From: Trinickia symbiotica
GTDB taxonomy: Bacteria; Pseudomonadota; Gammaproteobacteria; Burkholderiales; Burkholderiaceae
Assembly: GCF_002934455.1 (NCBI RefSeq)
Contig: NZ_PTIR01000032.1
Location: forward strand, 1 to 45,641
Direction: 5' to 3'
DNA length: 45,641 nt
This document shows, in pieces, positions 36,492-45,641 of the stretch (its first letter is position 1; every line of letters begins with the position of its first letter). The position numbers were made by a program, and so were the translations under genes. Under the pieces are notes generated by a model that worked only from the letters and a program-made list of their open reading frames with translations, had not been told where the DNA came from and did no database searches.

Positions 36492-36770
36492 ATGAGCATC
36501 GAATTTATTCAGCCGGAGTATTCGTTGGGCATGCGCGTCATCGCGCTGGACGATCTCTGCAACGACGGCAGCTATCCGGATTGGGGCGAAGGAGGGCGCT
36601 TAGTTACAGCCGGCGCGCTCGGCGAGATTGTCAATGTTGGGCGGGTCGTCGAGACAGGCGAGCCAGTATACCTCGTCGATTTTGGCGGACAGGTTATCGG
36701 CTGCACCGAGGATGAGATCGCGCCTGCCCCCGCCGGACTGTTGCCCGAAGAACCGTGCCGGCGTGCGTAG
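36492..36770 (+). CDS. second, short NifZ-like protein
   Basis: 92-residue protein with a NifZ-type core (YSLGMRVIALDDLCNDGSYPDWGEGGRLVTAGALGEIVNVGRVVETGEPVYLVDFGG), distinct in sequence from the neighbouring NifZ. It starts 11 bases after nifZ and is followed by nifT. A longer open frame upstream overlaps nifZ and is not needed. It may be a diverged tandem copy with a split role; the actual function is not known. Confidence 0.85.
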   Translation: MSIEFIQPEYSLGMRVIALDDLCNDGSYPDWGEGGRLVTAGALGEIVNVGRVVETGEPVYLVDFGGQVIGCTEDEIAPAPAGLLPEEPCRRA

Positions 36771-36801
36771 TTCGCGTTCACTACACCTAGGAGGTTCCGT
36801 T

Positions 36802-37020
36802 GTGAAAGTCATGATCCGCAAGAACAGTATGGGCACACTGACCGCCTATGTACCCAAGAAGGACCTGGAGGAGCCGATTGTGTGGATGGCTCGGCCGCAG
36901 ATGTGGGGCGGCCTCGTCACGCTCGCGAACGGCTGGCAGCTCGAGCTGCCCGAGATGGCGGCTGGCACGATGCTGCCCATTACGGTTCACGCTCGGCGCG
37001 TGAAGGACGAAGTGGATTGA
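36802..37020 (+). CDS. nifT: NifT/FixU protein
   Basis: 72-residue NifT/FixU family protein, a constant nif cluster member of unknown function. KVMIRKNSMGTLTAYVPKKDLEE and WGGLVTLANGWQLELPEM are typical. It starts with GTG, supported by a perfect AGGAGG seven bases upstream. Confidence 0.92.
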   Translation: MKVMIRKNSMGTLTAYVPKKDLEEPIVWMARPQMWGGLVTLANGWQLELPEMAAGTMLPITVHARRVKDEVD

Positions 37021-37219
37021 CGCGGCGGTCGCGTCGATCAGAGTCATTATCGAGTTGGCCTGCATGCGCCGACGAATGCCGTGCAGAAATCCGCGGGTGC
37101 TGAGCGACGGACCGGTATAGTGATGATCAGAAGCAAGCGCCGGACGCGTGCGCCGTGCGGCCGGGCTTCAAGACCGCCGATCGGCCAACCGCTTTGTGTT
37201 CCCGTCAGGAGCCCCTGCA

Positions 37220-38287
37220 GTGTGCCGTTACTGGAGTGACGTCGTTCAGCGGCTGGTGCCGTATATTCCGGGCGAGCAGCCCGCGCGTGCTGATCCGATT
37301 AAGCTCAACACCAATGAGAACCCGTACCCGCCGTCGCCGCGCGTCATCGCGGCGGTTGCACGCGAGCTGGGTCAATTGGGAGAGAGCCTCCGCCGCTATC
37401 CTGATCCGCTCGCGCGTCGACTCCGCGAGACAGTCGCGGCTCATCACGGCCTGAAGCCGGAGCAAATTTTTGCCGGGAACGGGTCGGACGAAGTGCTCGC
37501 GCACACCTTTCGGGCGCTGCTCAAACACGAGAAGCCGCTGCGCTTTCCGGACATTACGTATAGCTTTTACCCAACCTACGCACTGCTCTACGACGTGTGC
37601 TATGAAGCCATCCCGCTCGCCGACGACTTCTCGATTCGCTTGGAAGACTACCTCGGCGACGCGGGCGGCGTGCTGCTCGCCAATCCGAACGCACCGACCG
37701 GTCGTGCTCTTTCGCTCGCGGACATTGAGCAGATCGTTACGGCAAACCCGTCGTCGGTGGTCGTGATCGACGAGGCCTATGTCGATTTCGGTGCGCAATC
37801 GGCGCTCTCGCTGATCGACCACTATCCGAACCTGTTGGTCGTCCAAACGACGTCCAAGGCCCGGTCACTGGCGGGGATGCGGGTTGGCTTTGCATTCGGC
37901 CATGTATTGCTTATCGAAGCACTCAATCGCGTGAAGGACAGCTTCAACTCGTATCCTCTCGACCGGCTCGCGCAGGTTGCCGCTCAGGCCGCCTACGAGG
38001 ACGATGACCATTTCCTGTCCAACTGCCAGCACGTGATCACTAGCCGCGAGCGGCTGAGGCAGGCGCTCGAGAGGCAAGGTTTCGACGTGGTGCCGTCCGC
38101 TGCCAACTTCCTTTTCGTGCGTCATGCGTCGTTCCACGCTGAAGCTCTGGCAAAACGCCTGAAAGATCGAGACATCTTCGTACGACACTTCAAGCTACCG
38201 CGAATCGACAGGCATCTGCGCATCACCGTCGGCACCGACGACGAGTGCGACGCACTCATTGCGGCGCTGCGCGAGATACTCGACTGA
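37220..38287 (+). CDS. hisC: HisC-type histidinol-phosphate aminotransferase
   Basis: PLP-dependent class I/II aminotransferase of the HisC family (355 residues), which converts histidinol phosphate and 2-oxoglutarate in histidine synthesis. [43 protein letters not shown] and the PLP-Lys in [15 protein letters not shown] are all intact. The GTG start is chosen by AGGAG eight bases upstream and the match [21 protein letters not shown] to HisC openings. It lies 199 bases after nifT with no promoter seen. Whether it serves histidine synthesis or another amino acid in symbiosis is not evident. Confidence 0.87.
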   Translation: MCRYWSDVVQRLVPYIPGEQPARADPIKLNTNENPYPPSPRVIAAVARELGQLGESLRRYPDPLARRLRETVAAHHGLKPEQIFAGNGSDEVLAHTFRALLKHEKPLRFPDITYSFYPTYALLYDVCYEAIPLADDFSIRLEDYLGDAGGVLLANPNAPTGRALSLADIEQIVTANPSSVVVIDEAYVDFGAQSALSLIDHYPNLLVVQTTSKARSLAGMRVGFAFGHVLLIEALNRVKDSFNSYPLDRLAQVAAQAAYEDDDHFLSNCQHVITSRERLRQALERQGFDVVPSAANFLFVRHASFHAEALAKRLKDRDIFVRHFKLPRIDRHLRITVGTDDECDALIAALREILD

Positions 38288-38324
38288 CCGTATGGAATGG
38301 GACATCTACGTTGCCGCGTCCACT

Positions 38325-38567
38325 TTAGGCCGGGTCCAGCAGCTTTCTGCGCTCGCGTGCCGAGTAGTTACTTAAGTGTCCTTGACTTGCAGCCTGGCGC
38401 CGCGCCGATGCGACGATCGCCTTGCTTCGTCCAGGGGGAGCCGGGGCGGCGACCTGCTTGTCGAGCGCAGCACTGCCGCAGCGTGGACAGACGGCGATCG
38501 TGCCGGGCCGCACCAGTGTTTCGAACTGCAACCGGCAGTTTCGACATTGATATTGGTAAAGGGGCAT
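38325..38567 (-). CDS. FmdB-family zinc-ribbon protein
   Basis: 80-residue protein beginning MPLYQYQCRNCRLQFETLV with Cys-x2-Cys pairs at CRNC and CPRC, the FmdB-type putative regulatory zinc ribbon. Such proteins are frequent and of unknown role. It converges on hisC. The 217 bases upstream of it to the next gene hold nothing recognisable. Confidence 0.85.
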   Translation of the reverse strand: MPLYQYQCRNCRLQFETLVRPGTIAVCPRCGSAALDKQVAAPAPPGRSKAIVASARRQAASQGHLSNYSARERRKLLDPA

Positions 38568-38784
38568 AAGGAGACTCCTGTGTAAAGGAAAGATGCCGCG
38601 CAGCCCGCCGTGGCGGCAGCACAGCCCTCGAATGATTGCTGTGCCTGGCCGACTGCGCCTTCATGTCGGCGGCAGGGCAGTAGGGGCGCCGTGCACTGCA
38701 GTTCCAAGCCGCGATAGGCGGCTGATGTCGAGCGTCACGCGCGGTAGCGATTTCAATGCGCCCCGGCGCGCGCTCAAACGAACG

Positions 38785-39393
38785 TCAAACGGGCCGGTTT
38801 TCGTTTGGATTGCGCACTGGTCCCATCAGTTCGAGTCCCTCCGCATAGGTGATCGAGTCGAACGTGGCGTCGAATTTGATTCCGGCGTCAGCGATTGCGT
38901 CGAGTTTACCGGCTGTGTCCTTCTTCTTCAGGTCATTTTTCTCCAAGTAGAGCAGCTCAAGTATCTCGTTGTAGACGGTCGATTCCAGAATCGGAAGCAC
39001 ATAGAAGATTGCCTTCTCATACTGCACCTGGTAGCGCGTGCTCAGGTCAATGTTGTCGCAAAACAAGAAATACTTACCATTTGCTGATAGCGCGTCGCCG
39101 AGCACTTCTGCGACGTTCTTCAGGTGTTCGAAGCTTAGCAGCCAGCCGGCGAAGAACGGCAGATGCCGTTCGCCTACGTCGGCGACCGCCATGAATTGTT
39201 CGCAGGAAAGCTCGGGCGGACGCGCCTCGTCGGCGAGCCTCGGCGAGAAGCGCAGTGCGAGCTCGCCGCGAAAGCCGACTCGCCCGAACGTGTTCATGAA
39301 TCCCTTGAAGACCGGGTTGAGTAGTCGACCTCCGTGCTCCAGCCGGGCGAGGGCGGTGTCATCAAGCTCCTTGCGGGTGAGCGTATCAGTCAT
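38785..39393 (-). CDS. unrecognised protein divergent from nifH
   Basis: 202-residue soluble protein I cannot place in a family. It is rich in helix, with hydrophobic and aromatic blocks (ALARLEHGGRLLNPVFKGFM, LPFFAGWLLSFEHLKNVAEVLGDAL, YFLFCDNIDLSTRYQVQYEKAIFYVLP) and a Lys/Asp-rich loop (EKNDLKKKDTAGKLD). No signal peptide or transmembrane segment is evident. AAGGA is eight bases from the ATG. A sigma-54 promoter of very good quality stands upstream, so it is predicted to be induced together with nifHDK by NifA. A role in nitrogenase maturation or protection is inference only. Confidence 0.72.
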   Translation of the reverse strand: MTDTLTRKELDDTALARLEHGGRLLNPVFKGFMNTFGRVGFRGELALRFSPRLADEARPPELSCEQFMAVADVGERHLPFFAGWLLSFEHLKNVAEVLGDALSANGKYFLFCDNIDLSTRYQVQYEKAIFYVLPILESTVYNEILELLYLEKNDLKKKDTAGKLDAIADAGIKFDATFDSITYAEGLELMGPVRNPNENRPV

Positions 39394-39476
39394 TAGTTAT
39401 TCCTTGTTTCCATAAATTGGGCGCAACGAGAACGCCGGTTCGTACTTGGTCGGATAAACGCGGCGGCTCGTCTGCC

Positions 39477-39491
39477 GCAATTGCGCATCCG
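39477..39491 (-). promoter_or_regulatory. weaker sigma-54-like element
   Basis: Minus-strand CGGATGCGCAATTGC has GG-N10-GC spacing and a good -12, but a poor -24 box. It is a less likely alternative to the promoter at 39528. Confidence 0.35.
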
Positions 39492-39527
39492 ACAACGGAA
39501 TTGACTACGTAGTGTTGGCCGCTTGTT

Positions 39528-39543
39528 CGCAATAACTGCACCA
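39528..39543 (-). promoter_or_regulatory. sigma-54 promoter of the unknown gene next to nifH
   Basis: Minus-strand TGGTGCAGTTATTGCG matches the -24/-12 consensus with GG-N10-GC and TTGC. It lies 135 bases before the start of the gene at 38785-39393. Confidence 0.85.
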
Positions 39544-39613
39544 GCGGCCACGTGATCAAGGGCATTGCTGAAGAGGGGCACACGAACGTAAAGGCGGCCC
39601 TCTGTGCTTTCAG

Positions 39614-39646
39614 TTTTGTTTGCGACAAAAGGCGCGCCCTTTGTCG
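39614..39646. repeat. nested inverted repeats between the unknown gene and nifH
   Basis: Two overlapping palindromes share one arm: TTTTGT-N5-ACAAAA (39614-39630), and CGACAAA...TTTGTCG around a GGCGCGCC centre (39623-39646, a single mismatch). They could be alternative protein-binding or hairpin structures. An imperfect NifA site, TGT-N10-ACG, starts in the right arm (39642-39657). Confidence 0.7.
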
Positions 39647-39829
39647 GGAAGTCTACGTCGCTGACGTCAGCCGATGCGATTCTGGCAAGCGCGCCAGAAG
39701 CCCCGTCCTCCTGGGCGTGCGGGGACTCAGGTTGAGATGGCGCGAAAGCTGCTGGAGGGCGGTCCGCGCGGACGCGCTCCGGCCGATGCGCGATTGGACA
39801 CAAGAAGACTGACGGATATCGCAGGCTGA

Positions 39830-40783
<954 letters not shown>

Positions 40784-40861
40784 CGAATGCTGGGCGACGG
40801 TCGCCGCGCATCTAAAGGTGGCCGGGTCCGGTGATGACGTTGCTCACTTATGGAACATTCA

Positions 40862-42322
40862 ATGACCGCCACGGTTGAAGAACGCAAGGCCGCTAATAAG
40901 GCCTTGATAGACGAAGTCCTGAGGGCTTATCCGGACAAGATGGCCAAGCGGCGCGCCAAGCATTTGCGCTCCTTTGAGGAAGGCAAGCCCGATTGTGGCG
41001 TGAAATCCAACATCAAGTCGCTGCCTGGTGTAATGACGATCCGCGGCTGCGCGTATGCCGGCTCAAAAGGTGTCGTCTGGGGGCCGATCAAGGACATGGT
41101 CCACATCAGCCACGGGCCGGTCGGCTGTGGCCAGTACTCGTGGGGCGCGCGCCGCAACTACTACGTCGGCACCACGGGCATCGATTCTTTCGTCACCCTG
41201 CAGTTCACGTCTGACTTCCAGGAGAAGGATATCGTGTTCGGCGGTGACAAGAAGCTCGAAAAGATCATTGACGAGGTCCAGGAGCTTTTCCCGCTTAACA
41301 AGGGTATCTCGATTCAGAGCGAGTGTCCGATCGGCCTCATCGGTGACGACATCGAGGCGGTGTCGAAGAGGAAGAGCAAGCAGTACGGAGGACATACGAT
41401 CGTGCCCGTGCGCTGCGAGGGTTTTCGCGGTGTATCGCAATCACTCGGGCATCACCTCGCGAACGACGCGATCCGTGATTGCGTGTTCGAGACCGATGAC
41501 AGGAAGCGGTCCACGCTTGAGTCGACGCCCTACGACGTCGCGATCATCGGCGATTACAACATCGGCGGCGATGCGTGGTCGAGCCGTATCCTGCTCGAGG
41601 AGATGGGGCTGCGGGTGATCGCGCAGTGGTCCGGTGATGGCACGCTTGCCGAACTCCAAAACACGCCGAAATCGAAGCTCAACCTGTTGCACTGCTACCG
41701 ATCAATGAACTATATCAGCCGTCACATGGAGGAGAAGTATGGCATTCCATGGGTCGAGTACAACTTTTTCGGCCCGACAATGATTGAAAAGAGCCTTCGG
41801 GAGATTGCGAGCCGATTCGATGACTCGATCAAGGCGAATGCGGAGATGGTGATCGCCAAATACCGTCCGTTGATGGATGCCGTTATCGCCAAGTATAAGC
41901 CACGCCTGCTTGGCAAAAAGGTAATGCTATTCGTAGGGGGCCTGCGCCCGCGCCATGTGATCGGTGCTTACGAGGACCTCGGCATGGAGGTGGTCGGCAC
42001 CGGCTACGAGTTCGCACACAACGACGACTATCAGCGCACGGCGCACTACGTGAAGGACGGCACGCTGATCTACGACGACGTGACCGGCTACGAGTTCGAG
42101 AAGTTCGTCGAGCGAGTGCGGCCGGACCTCGTCGGCTCGGGCATCAAGGAAAAGTACGTGTTCCAGAAGATGGGCGTACCGTTCCGCCAGATGCACAGCT
42201 GGGATTACTCGGGCCCATACCACGGCTACGATGGCTTTGCGATCTTCGCGCGCGACATGGACATGGCGATCGCGAGTCCAGTCTGGAACCTGGCAAAGGC
42301 GCCGTGGAAGAAGGCCATGTAG
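40862..42322 (+). CDS. nifD: NifD, nitrogenase MoFe protein alpha chain
   Basis: Alpha subunit of dinitrogenase. P-cluster cysteines are in [11 protein letters not shown] and [11 protein letters not shown]; the FeMo-cofactor ligands are Cys in [11 protein letters not shown] and His in [14 protein letters not shown]. Also [20 protein letters not shown]. The start [14 protein letters not shown] (486 residues) is the usual NifD opening; an ATG four codons earlier, at 40850, is possible. Confidence 0.97.
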   Translation: MTATVEERKAANKALIDEVLRAYPDKMAKRRAKHLRSFEEGKPDCGVKSNIKSLPGVMTIRGCAYAGSKGVVWGPIKDMVHISHGPVGCGQYSWGARRNYYVGTTGIDSFVTLQFTSDFQEKDIVFGGDKKLEKIIDEVQELFPLNKGISIQSECPIGLIGDDIEAVSKRKSKQYGGHTIVPVRCEGFRGVSQSLGHHLANDAIRDCVFETDDRKRSTLESTPYDVAIIGDYNIGGDAWSSRILLEEMGLRVIAQWSGDGTLAELQNTPKSKLNLLHCYRSMNYISRHMEEKYGIPWVEYNFFGPTMIEKSLREIASRFDDSIKANAEMVIAKYRPLMDAVIAKYKPRLLGKKVMLFVGGLRPRHVIGAYEDLGMEVVGTGYEFAHNDDYQRTAHYVKDGTLIYDDVTGYEFEKFVERVRPDLVGSGIKEKYVFQKMGVPFRQMHSWDYSGPYHGYDGFAIFARDMDMAIASPVWNLAKAPWKKAM

Positions 42323-42395
42323 GCGCGGCTAGTTGCGGCCGTGCCCCAGTGGTGCTGGCCGCGCGCTGCTTAGATTATTGATTCAGGAGCGATTC

Positions 42396-43955
42396 ATGAT
42401 CCAATCGGTCGAAAAGATTCTCGACTACGAACTGCTGTTTCGCGAGCCGGAGTATCAGGCAATCTTTCGCAACAAGAAGGAAAACTTCGAATTCAATCAT
42501 TCTGAAGAGGCCGTCAAGCGGGCTGTCGAATGGACGACGACAGAGGACTACAAGCAGAAGAACTTCGCTCGCGAATCGCTAACCATCAACCCGGCAAAGG
42601 CGTGCCAGCCCCTCGGCGCGGTATACGTCGCCAACGGATTTCACAAGACGCTACCATTTGTACACGGATCGCAGGGCTGCGTCGCCTACTATCGCTCACA
42701 TTTCTCGCGGCATTTCAAAGAGCCCACTTCTTGCGTGAGCTCGTCGATGACCGAGGACGCTGCGGTGTTCGGCGGCCTGAACAACATGGTGGATGGGCTC
42801 TCGAACGCATATAGTTTGTACAGGCCGGAGATGATCGCGGTATCGACAACATGCATGGCGGAGGTGATCGGGGACGACCTCGACGCGTTCATCAAGAACA
42901 GTAAGCAAAAGGGTAGCGTGCCGGAGGACTATGATGTGCCATTTGCGCATACGCCGGCGTTCGTCGGCAGTCACGTGACCGGCTACGACAACGCGCTGCT
43001 CGGCATTCTCAAACACTTCTGGGACGGGAAGGCCGGGACAACCGAACCGCTTGCACGGATGCCGGACGACAGCGTGAATTTCATTGGCGGCTTCGACGGG
43101 TTCGTGGTCGGAAACATGAAAGAGATTCGCCGGATTTTTGAACTGTTCGGCGTCACGGTCAACGTCATCTGCGATCCGTCCGGGACATGGAACACGCCGA
43201 CAGACGGCGAATTCCGGATGTACGAGGGAGGGACGACAAAGGAAGAGGTCGAGCGTGCGCTCAATGCGAGGGCGACGTTCGTGTTCCAGCAGTATTGCTG
43301 CGAGAAGACCAGCAAGTTCATTGCGGAGCACGGCCAGGAGGTCGTCATACTCAATGCACCCGTTGGCGTTGCGGGTACCGACGATTTCCTGATGGAGATT
43401 TCACGCGTGACGGGCAAACCAATTCCGACTGAACTCGAAAAGGAGCGCGGCCAGCTCGTCGATGCCATCGCGGATAGCCAGGCGATTCTGCACGGGAAGC
43501 GCTACGCCCTCTACGGCGATCCGGATCAGATGCTCGGCTACACAAGGTTCCTGCTCGAGCTCGGCGCAGAGCCGGCGCACGTGCTTGCGACGAATGGCAA
43601 CGACGACTGGGCGGCGAAGGTACAGGCGCTGTTCGACGCGTCGCCGTACGGTGTGGAATGCAAGGTCTACCCAAAGCGTGACCTTTGGCATCTGCGCTCA
43701 TTGCTGTTCACGGAACCGGTGGATTTCCTTATCGGCAACACCTATGGGAAATATCTCGAACGCGACACGAAGACGCCGCTCGTGCGACTTATCTTTCCGA
43801 TTTTTGACCGCCACCACTACCACCGGTACCCGACGTGGGGATATGCCGGTGCATTGCGACTTCTCGTGACGCTGCTCGACGAACATTTTGAGGCGCTCGA
43901 TGTAAATACCATCGCGGTGTCGAAGACCGACTACGGTTACGACATCGTGCGCTGA
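42396..43955 (+). CDS. nifK: NifK, nitrogenase MoFe protein beta chain
   Basis: Beta subunit of dinitrogenase. P-cluster cysteines are in [41 protein letters not shown] and [14 protein letters not shown]. Later come [16 protein letters not shown] and the C-terminal [19 protein letters not shown]. 519 residues. AGGAG is seven bases from the ATG. It ends the nifHDK operon; nothing recognisable follows for about 600 bases. Confidence 0.97.
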   Translation: MIQSVEKILDYELLFREPEYQAIFRNKKENFEFNHSEEAVKRAVEWTTTEDYKQKNFARESLTINPAKACQPLGAVYVANGFHKTLPFVHGSQGCVAYYRSHFSRHFKEPTSCVSSSMTEDAAVFGGLNNMVDGLSNAYSLYRPEMIAVSTTCMAEVIGDDLDAFIKNSKQKGSVPEDYDVPFAHTPAFVGSHVTGYDNALLGILKHFWDGKAGTTEPLARMPDDSVNFIGGFDGFVVGNMKEIRRIFELFGVTVNVICDPSGTWNTPTDGEFRMYEGGTTKEEVERALNARATFVFQQYCCEKTSKFIAEHGQEVVILNAPVGVAGTDDFLMEISRVTGKPIPTELEKERGQLVDAIADSQAILHGKRYALYGDPDQMLGYTRFLLELGAEPAHVLATNGNDDWAAKVQALFDASPYGVECKVYPKRDLWHLRSLLFTEPVDFLIGNTYGKYLERDTKTPLVRLIFPIFDRHHYHRYPTWGYAGALRLLVTLLDEHFEALDVNTIAVSKTDYGYDIVR

Positions 43956-44572
43956 GGGCGGCGCGGTTATCGCCATCTGGCAGTAGCGACAGATTCAATG
44001 ATCGTCTTCGGCCATATTGGTCGTTAGCGTCTGAGAGCCCGGTTCCCTCGGATCCACCTAATGTCATTGCTTTAATGCATCAACGGATTGAGACGGACTC
44101 GGCTAGGCGGCGTTTCTTCGAATTGGAACCGTGATCGGCACGCTGTTGAGAAAGTCCGACAGCCGCGAGAATCACAATCGGGCAAAGGCTATCCTCTCGG
44201 AAATGCTGGAAGGCTTGCCGCTGTTTTGCACGCGTTGGCTTGCTGGTCAGGCTCAATGAGCCGAGGGGATCTTGCTACCGATCTGGCGTCGATGGTTTCA
44301 CTCTGTCGCGATGGGATCCTGGGCCGCCAGATGGCCCTTCGTATTTATATCGGAAGCATTCCTCAATCCAAGGTTCGTTCCCGCTATGACACGGTGCGCC
44401 ACATGCTGAGCGCCGGCCGGTCATGAGCGCGGCACGCAGGAAAAGGCGAGGCGTCGGTGGATGCGCACTTCGCAGGCAGCCGCCCGGGTGCTGCCGAGTC
44501 CGGCAGCCGTTGATGCTCAATATCGCGAGCGCTCCATATCCTCCAATACCGGCTTTAACAGTGGGATGAATG
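43956..44572. other. 617-bp stretch without a recognised gene
   Basis: I see no family-like open frame here. One frame of about 110 codons (from 44088) is Arg- and Ser-rich without similarity. A perfect short hairpin, CTGCCG-AGTC-CGGCAG, lies at 44491-44506 without a T tract, so it is not a clear terminator. The stretch is probably decayed DNA between nifK and the mobile-element remnant. Confidence 0.5.
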
Positions 44573-44880
44573 ATGAATGTCAGTGAAAAGATCGCCGCCG
44601 TCCGCGCACAGTTCCCGGTGAACCAAACGGTTTCTCTATCTTGACTCGGCGCATCAGACGTCGCTCTCCGCGAAGGTTCGCGACGCGCTCGAAGAGTTCA
44701 TGTCCGAGGGCTACGAAATGGCGGGACCGAAGCCCGTATTGTTGCGTCGTGCCGCGGAGACCCGGGAGCGAGTGGCAAAGCTCTTCAACGCAGCCCCCGG
44801 CGAAATCGCGTTCACGAAGAATACGTCGAAAGGCCTGAACATCGCCGCCAATGCTCGGCTTTCGCTTCGCGCCAGTTGCC
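44573..44880 (+). pseudogene. truncated class V aminotransferase
   Basis: It starts MNVSEKIAAVRAQFPV, then a one-base frame change (around 44622) leads to LYLDSAHQTSLSAKVRDALEEF...GPKPVLLRRAAETRERVAKLFNAAPGEIAFTKNTSKGLNIAANA. This is the N-terminal quarter of a PLP-dependent class V aminotransferase (cysteine desulfurase/isopenicillin epimerase-like). It is not NifS by its opening. The rest, including the PLP lysine, is gone, cut by the adjoining transposase remnant. Confidence 0.82.
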
Positions 44881-44885
44881 TTTGA

Positions 44886-45127
44886 ATCAAGGACCATGGC
44901 ATTACTTGCAGCATGAGCTGCCGCGGTGATTGTTGGGACAACGCTGCGATGAAGAGCTTCTTCCCACGCTCGAGACGGAGCGCCTCAGTCGCAGCGTCTA
45001 TCGCACGCGCAATGATGCCCGCGCAGACGTCTTCGACTACATCGAGCGCTTCTACAATCAACAACGCAGGCACTCGATTCTCAACTTCGTTAGCCCGGTT
45101 CAGTTCAAGCAAGGCCTAATGGGCTAG
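44886..45127 (+). mobile_element. IS3-family transposase (OrfB) 3' remnant
   Basis: Translated with one frameshift near 44969, it reads IKDHGITCSMSCRGDCWDNAAMKSFF, then TLETERLSRSVYRTRNDARADVFDYIERFYNQQRRHSILNFVSPVQFKQ. This is the C-terminal part of the IS3-family integrase core, with the catalytic Glu replaced by Lys (AMKSFF for AMESFF). It is inactive. Its insertion probably destroyed the aminotransferase gene. Confidence 0.88.
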
Positions 45128-45170
45128 CAAGGTCGTCCGGGAAACTGGGGCAAGGCCAGTCCTCCATGTC

Positions 45171-45641
45171 TCAATGCGTTGCATCGTGGCGTGCGGTATT
45201 TGGCCTCTGCACCTTGGCCAGTTCGACTGTCATCCAGATCAGGTCCTTCGACTCAAACGTCGATTCCCAAACAGCTTTACCCACTTCAGCCAGCTTGGCT
45301 GCGTCGGCTTCATCGATCTCTCCGAGCACCGGCTGGGAAAGATCCTCAGTGGTCGGTCCATACTGGACGATGAATTTTTGACCCGTGGACTGCGAGAAAC
45401 GGATCCGGCCAATCGGCGCGTCGCAGATGCGTTCGCGCAGACGAATCGGCGCCGTGCTGACGAACGGCGACCATGCGTACATCGACTCGCCCGTCACGAC
45501 GGCGTGATCCTGGATGGTCGTAAAGGGGAGCGCAGCGACGAGATCTGCGCACAGTTCCGGGTTCTCTTTGGTGGCCAGTGTGGCGTTGACCGTGATGTTC
45601 AACGGCTTCCACGTGATCCGGATCCGTTGACCGCTGCGGAT
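45171..45641 (-). CDS. DUF3830-like protein, 5' end beyond the window
   Basis: Partial gene: the frame is open to the edge of the window (RIRITWKPLNITVNATLATKENPELCADLVAALPF...). The pattern, including MYAWSPFVSTAPIR and GQKFIVQYGP, resembles the cyclophilin-like DUF3830 family. The function is unknown. It lies beyond the IS remnant and is not evidently related to nitrogen fixation. Confidence 0.55.
   Translation of the reverse strand: MRSGQRIRITWKPLNITVNATLATKENPELCADLVAALPFTTIQDHAVVTGESMYAWSPFVSTAPIRLRERICDAPIGRIRFSQSTGQKFIVQYGPTTEDLSQPVLGEIDEADAAKLAEVGKAVWESTFESKDLIWMTVELAKVQRPNTARHDATH

Noticed and set aside
44088-44426. 112-codon open frame after nifK
   Set aside because: No ribosome site, no family likeness, unusual composition; treated as non-coding.

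Overview
The window is a symbiosis region from a beta-rhizobium, most likely a Paraburkholderia or Cupriavidus symbiotic plasmid. The reasons are the high G+C content, a nodulation operon that begins with nodB and runs nodBCIJHASUQ (the beta-rhizobial order, from memory), and a nitrogen-fixation cluster carrying fixABCX and a true nifV, which most alpha-rhizobia lack. No database search was possible. All identifications come from motifs, family resemblance and context.

Layout. (1) 306-10163: Nod factor genes nodB-C-I-J-H-A-S-U-Q on the minus strand behind a clear nod box (9195-9241), with nodD divergent. They predict a chitooligosaccharide (NodB, NodC, NodA) that is N-methylated (NodS), carbamoylated (NodU) and sulfated (NodH, with NodQ as APS kinase), and exported by NodIJ. 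(2) 10184-17147: an unusual accessory block on the minus strand. It holds an EamA-type exporter, a haem-oxygenase-like di-iron oxidase, two ATP-grasp ligases and a degenerate NifV-like protein, with a divergent LysR regulator. It looks like an undescribed small-molecule pathway set between the nod and nif genes. Gene remnants inside it record a tandem duplication followed by insertion of the nifV-like gene. (3) 17370-23139: an IclR regulator, the canonical nifV, nifA, a ferredoxin, and an ankyrin gene followed by an ArsC-like nitrogenase-associated gene. (4) 23497-29012: nifE-nifN-nifX-DUF269-CCE_0567-ferredoxin III-nifQ and a DUF2325 gene. (5) 29108-33995 (minus): a broken nifV copy, nifW, fixA, fixB, fixC, fixX. 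(6) 34467-38567: nifB, two nifZ genes, nifT, a hisC-type aminotransferase and an FmdB zinc ribbon. (7) 38785-43955: an unrecognised gene divergent from nifHDK. (8) 44573-45641: a broken class V aminotransferase, an IS3-family transposase remnant, and a DUF3830-like gene cut by the window end.

How it fits together. NodD with a flavonoid would switch on Nod factor synthesis through the nod box. Inside nodules (or under low oxygen) NifA, which has the cysteine signature of oxygen-sensitive NifA proteins, would activate sigma-54 (-24/-12) promoters. I can read such promoters upstream of nifV, the ferredoxin gene, the ankyrin/ArsC-like pair, nifE, the nifW-fix operon, nifB, the unknown gene at 38785 and nifH. 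NifB, NifE, NifN, NifX, NifQ and NifV build FeMo-cofactor, NifW, NifZ and NifT help mature NifDK, and FixABCX with the ferredoxins supplies electrons. nifU and nifS are not in the window.

The least explained parts are the accessory block at 10184-17147, the Arg-to-Cys NifV-like paralogue with its 437-bp near-identical repeat 21.3 kb away, and the unknown gene divergent from nifH behind an excellent sigma-54 promoter.
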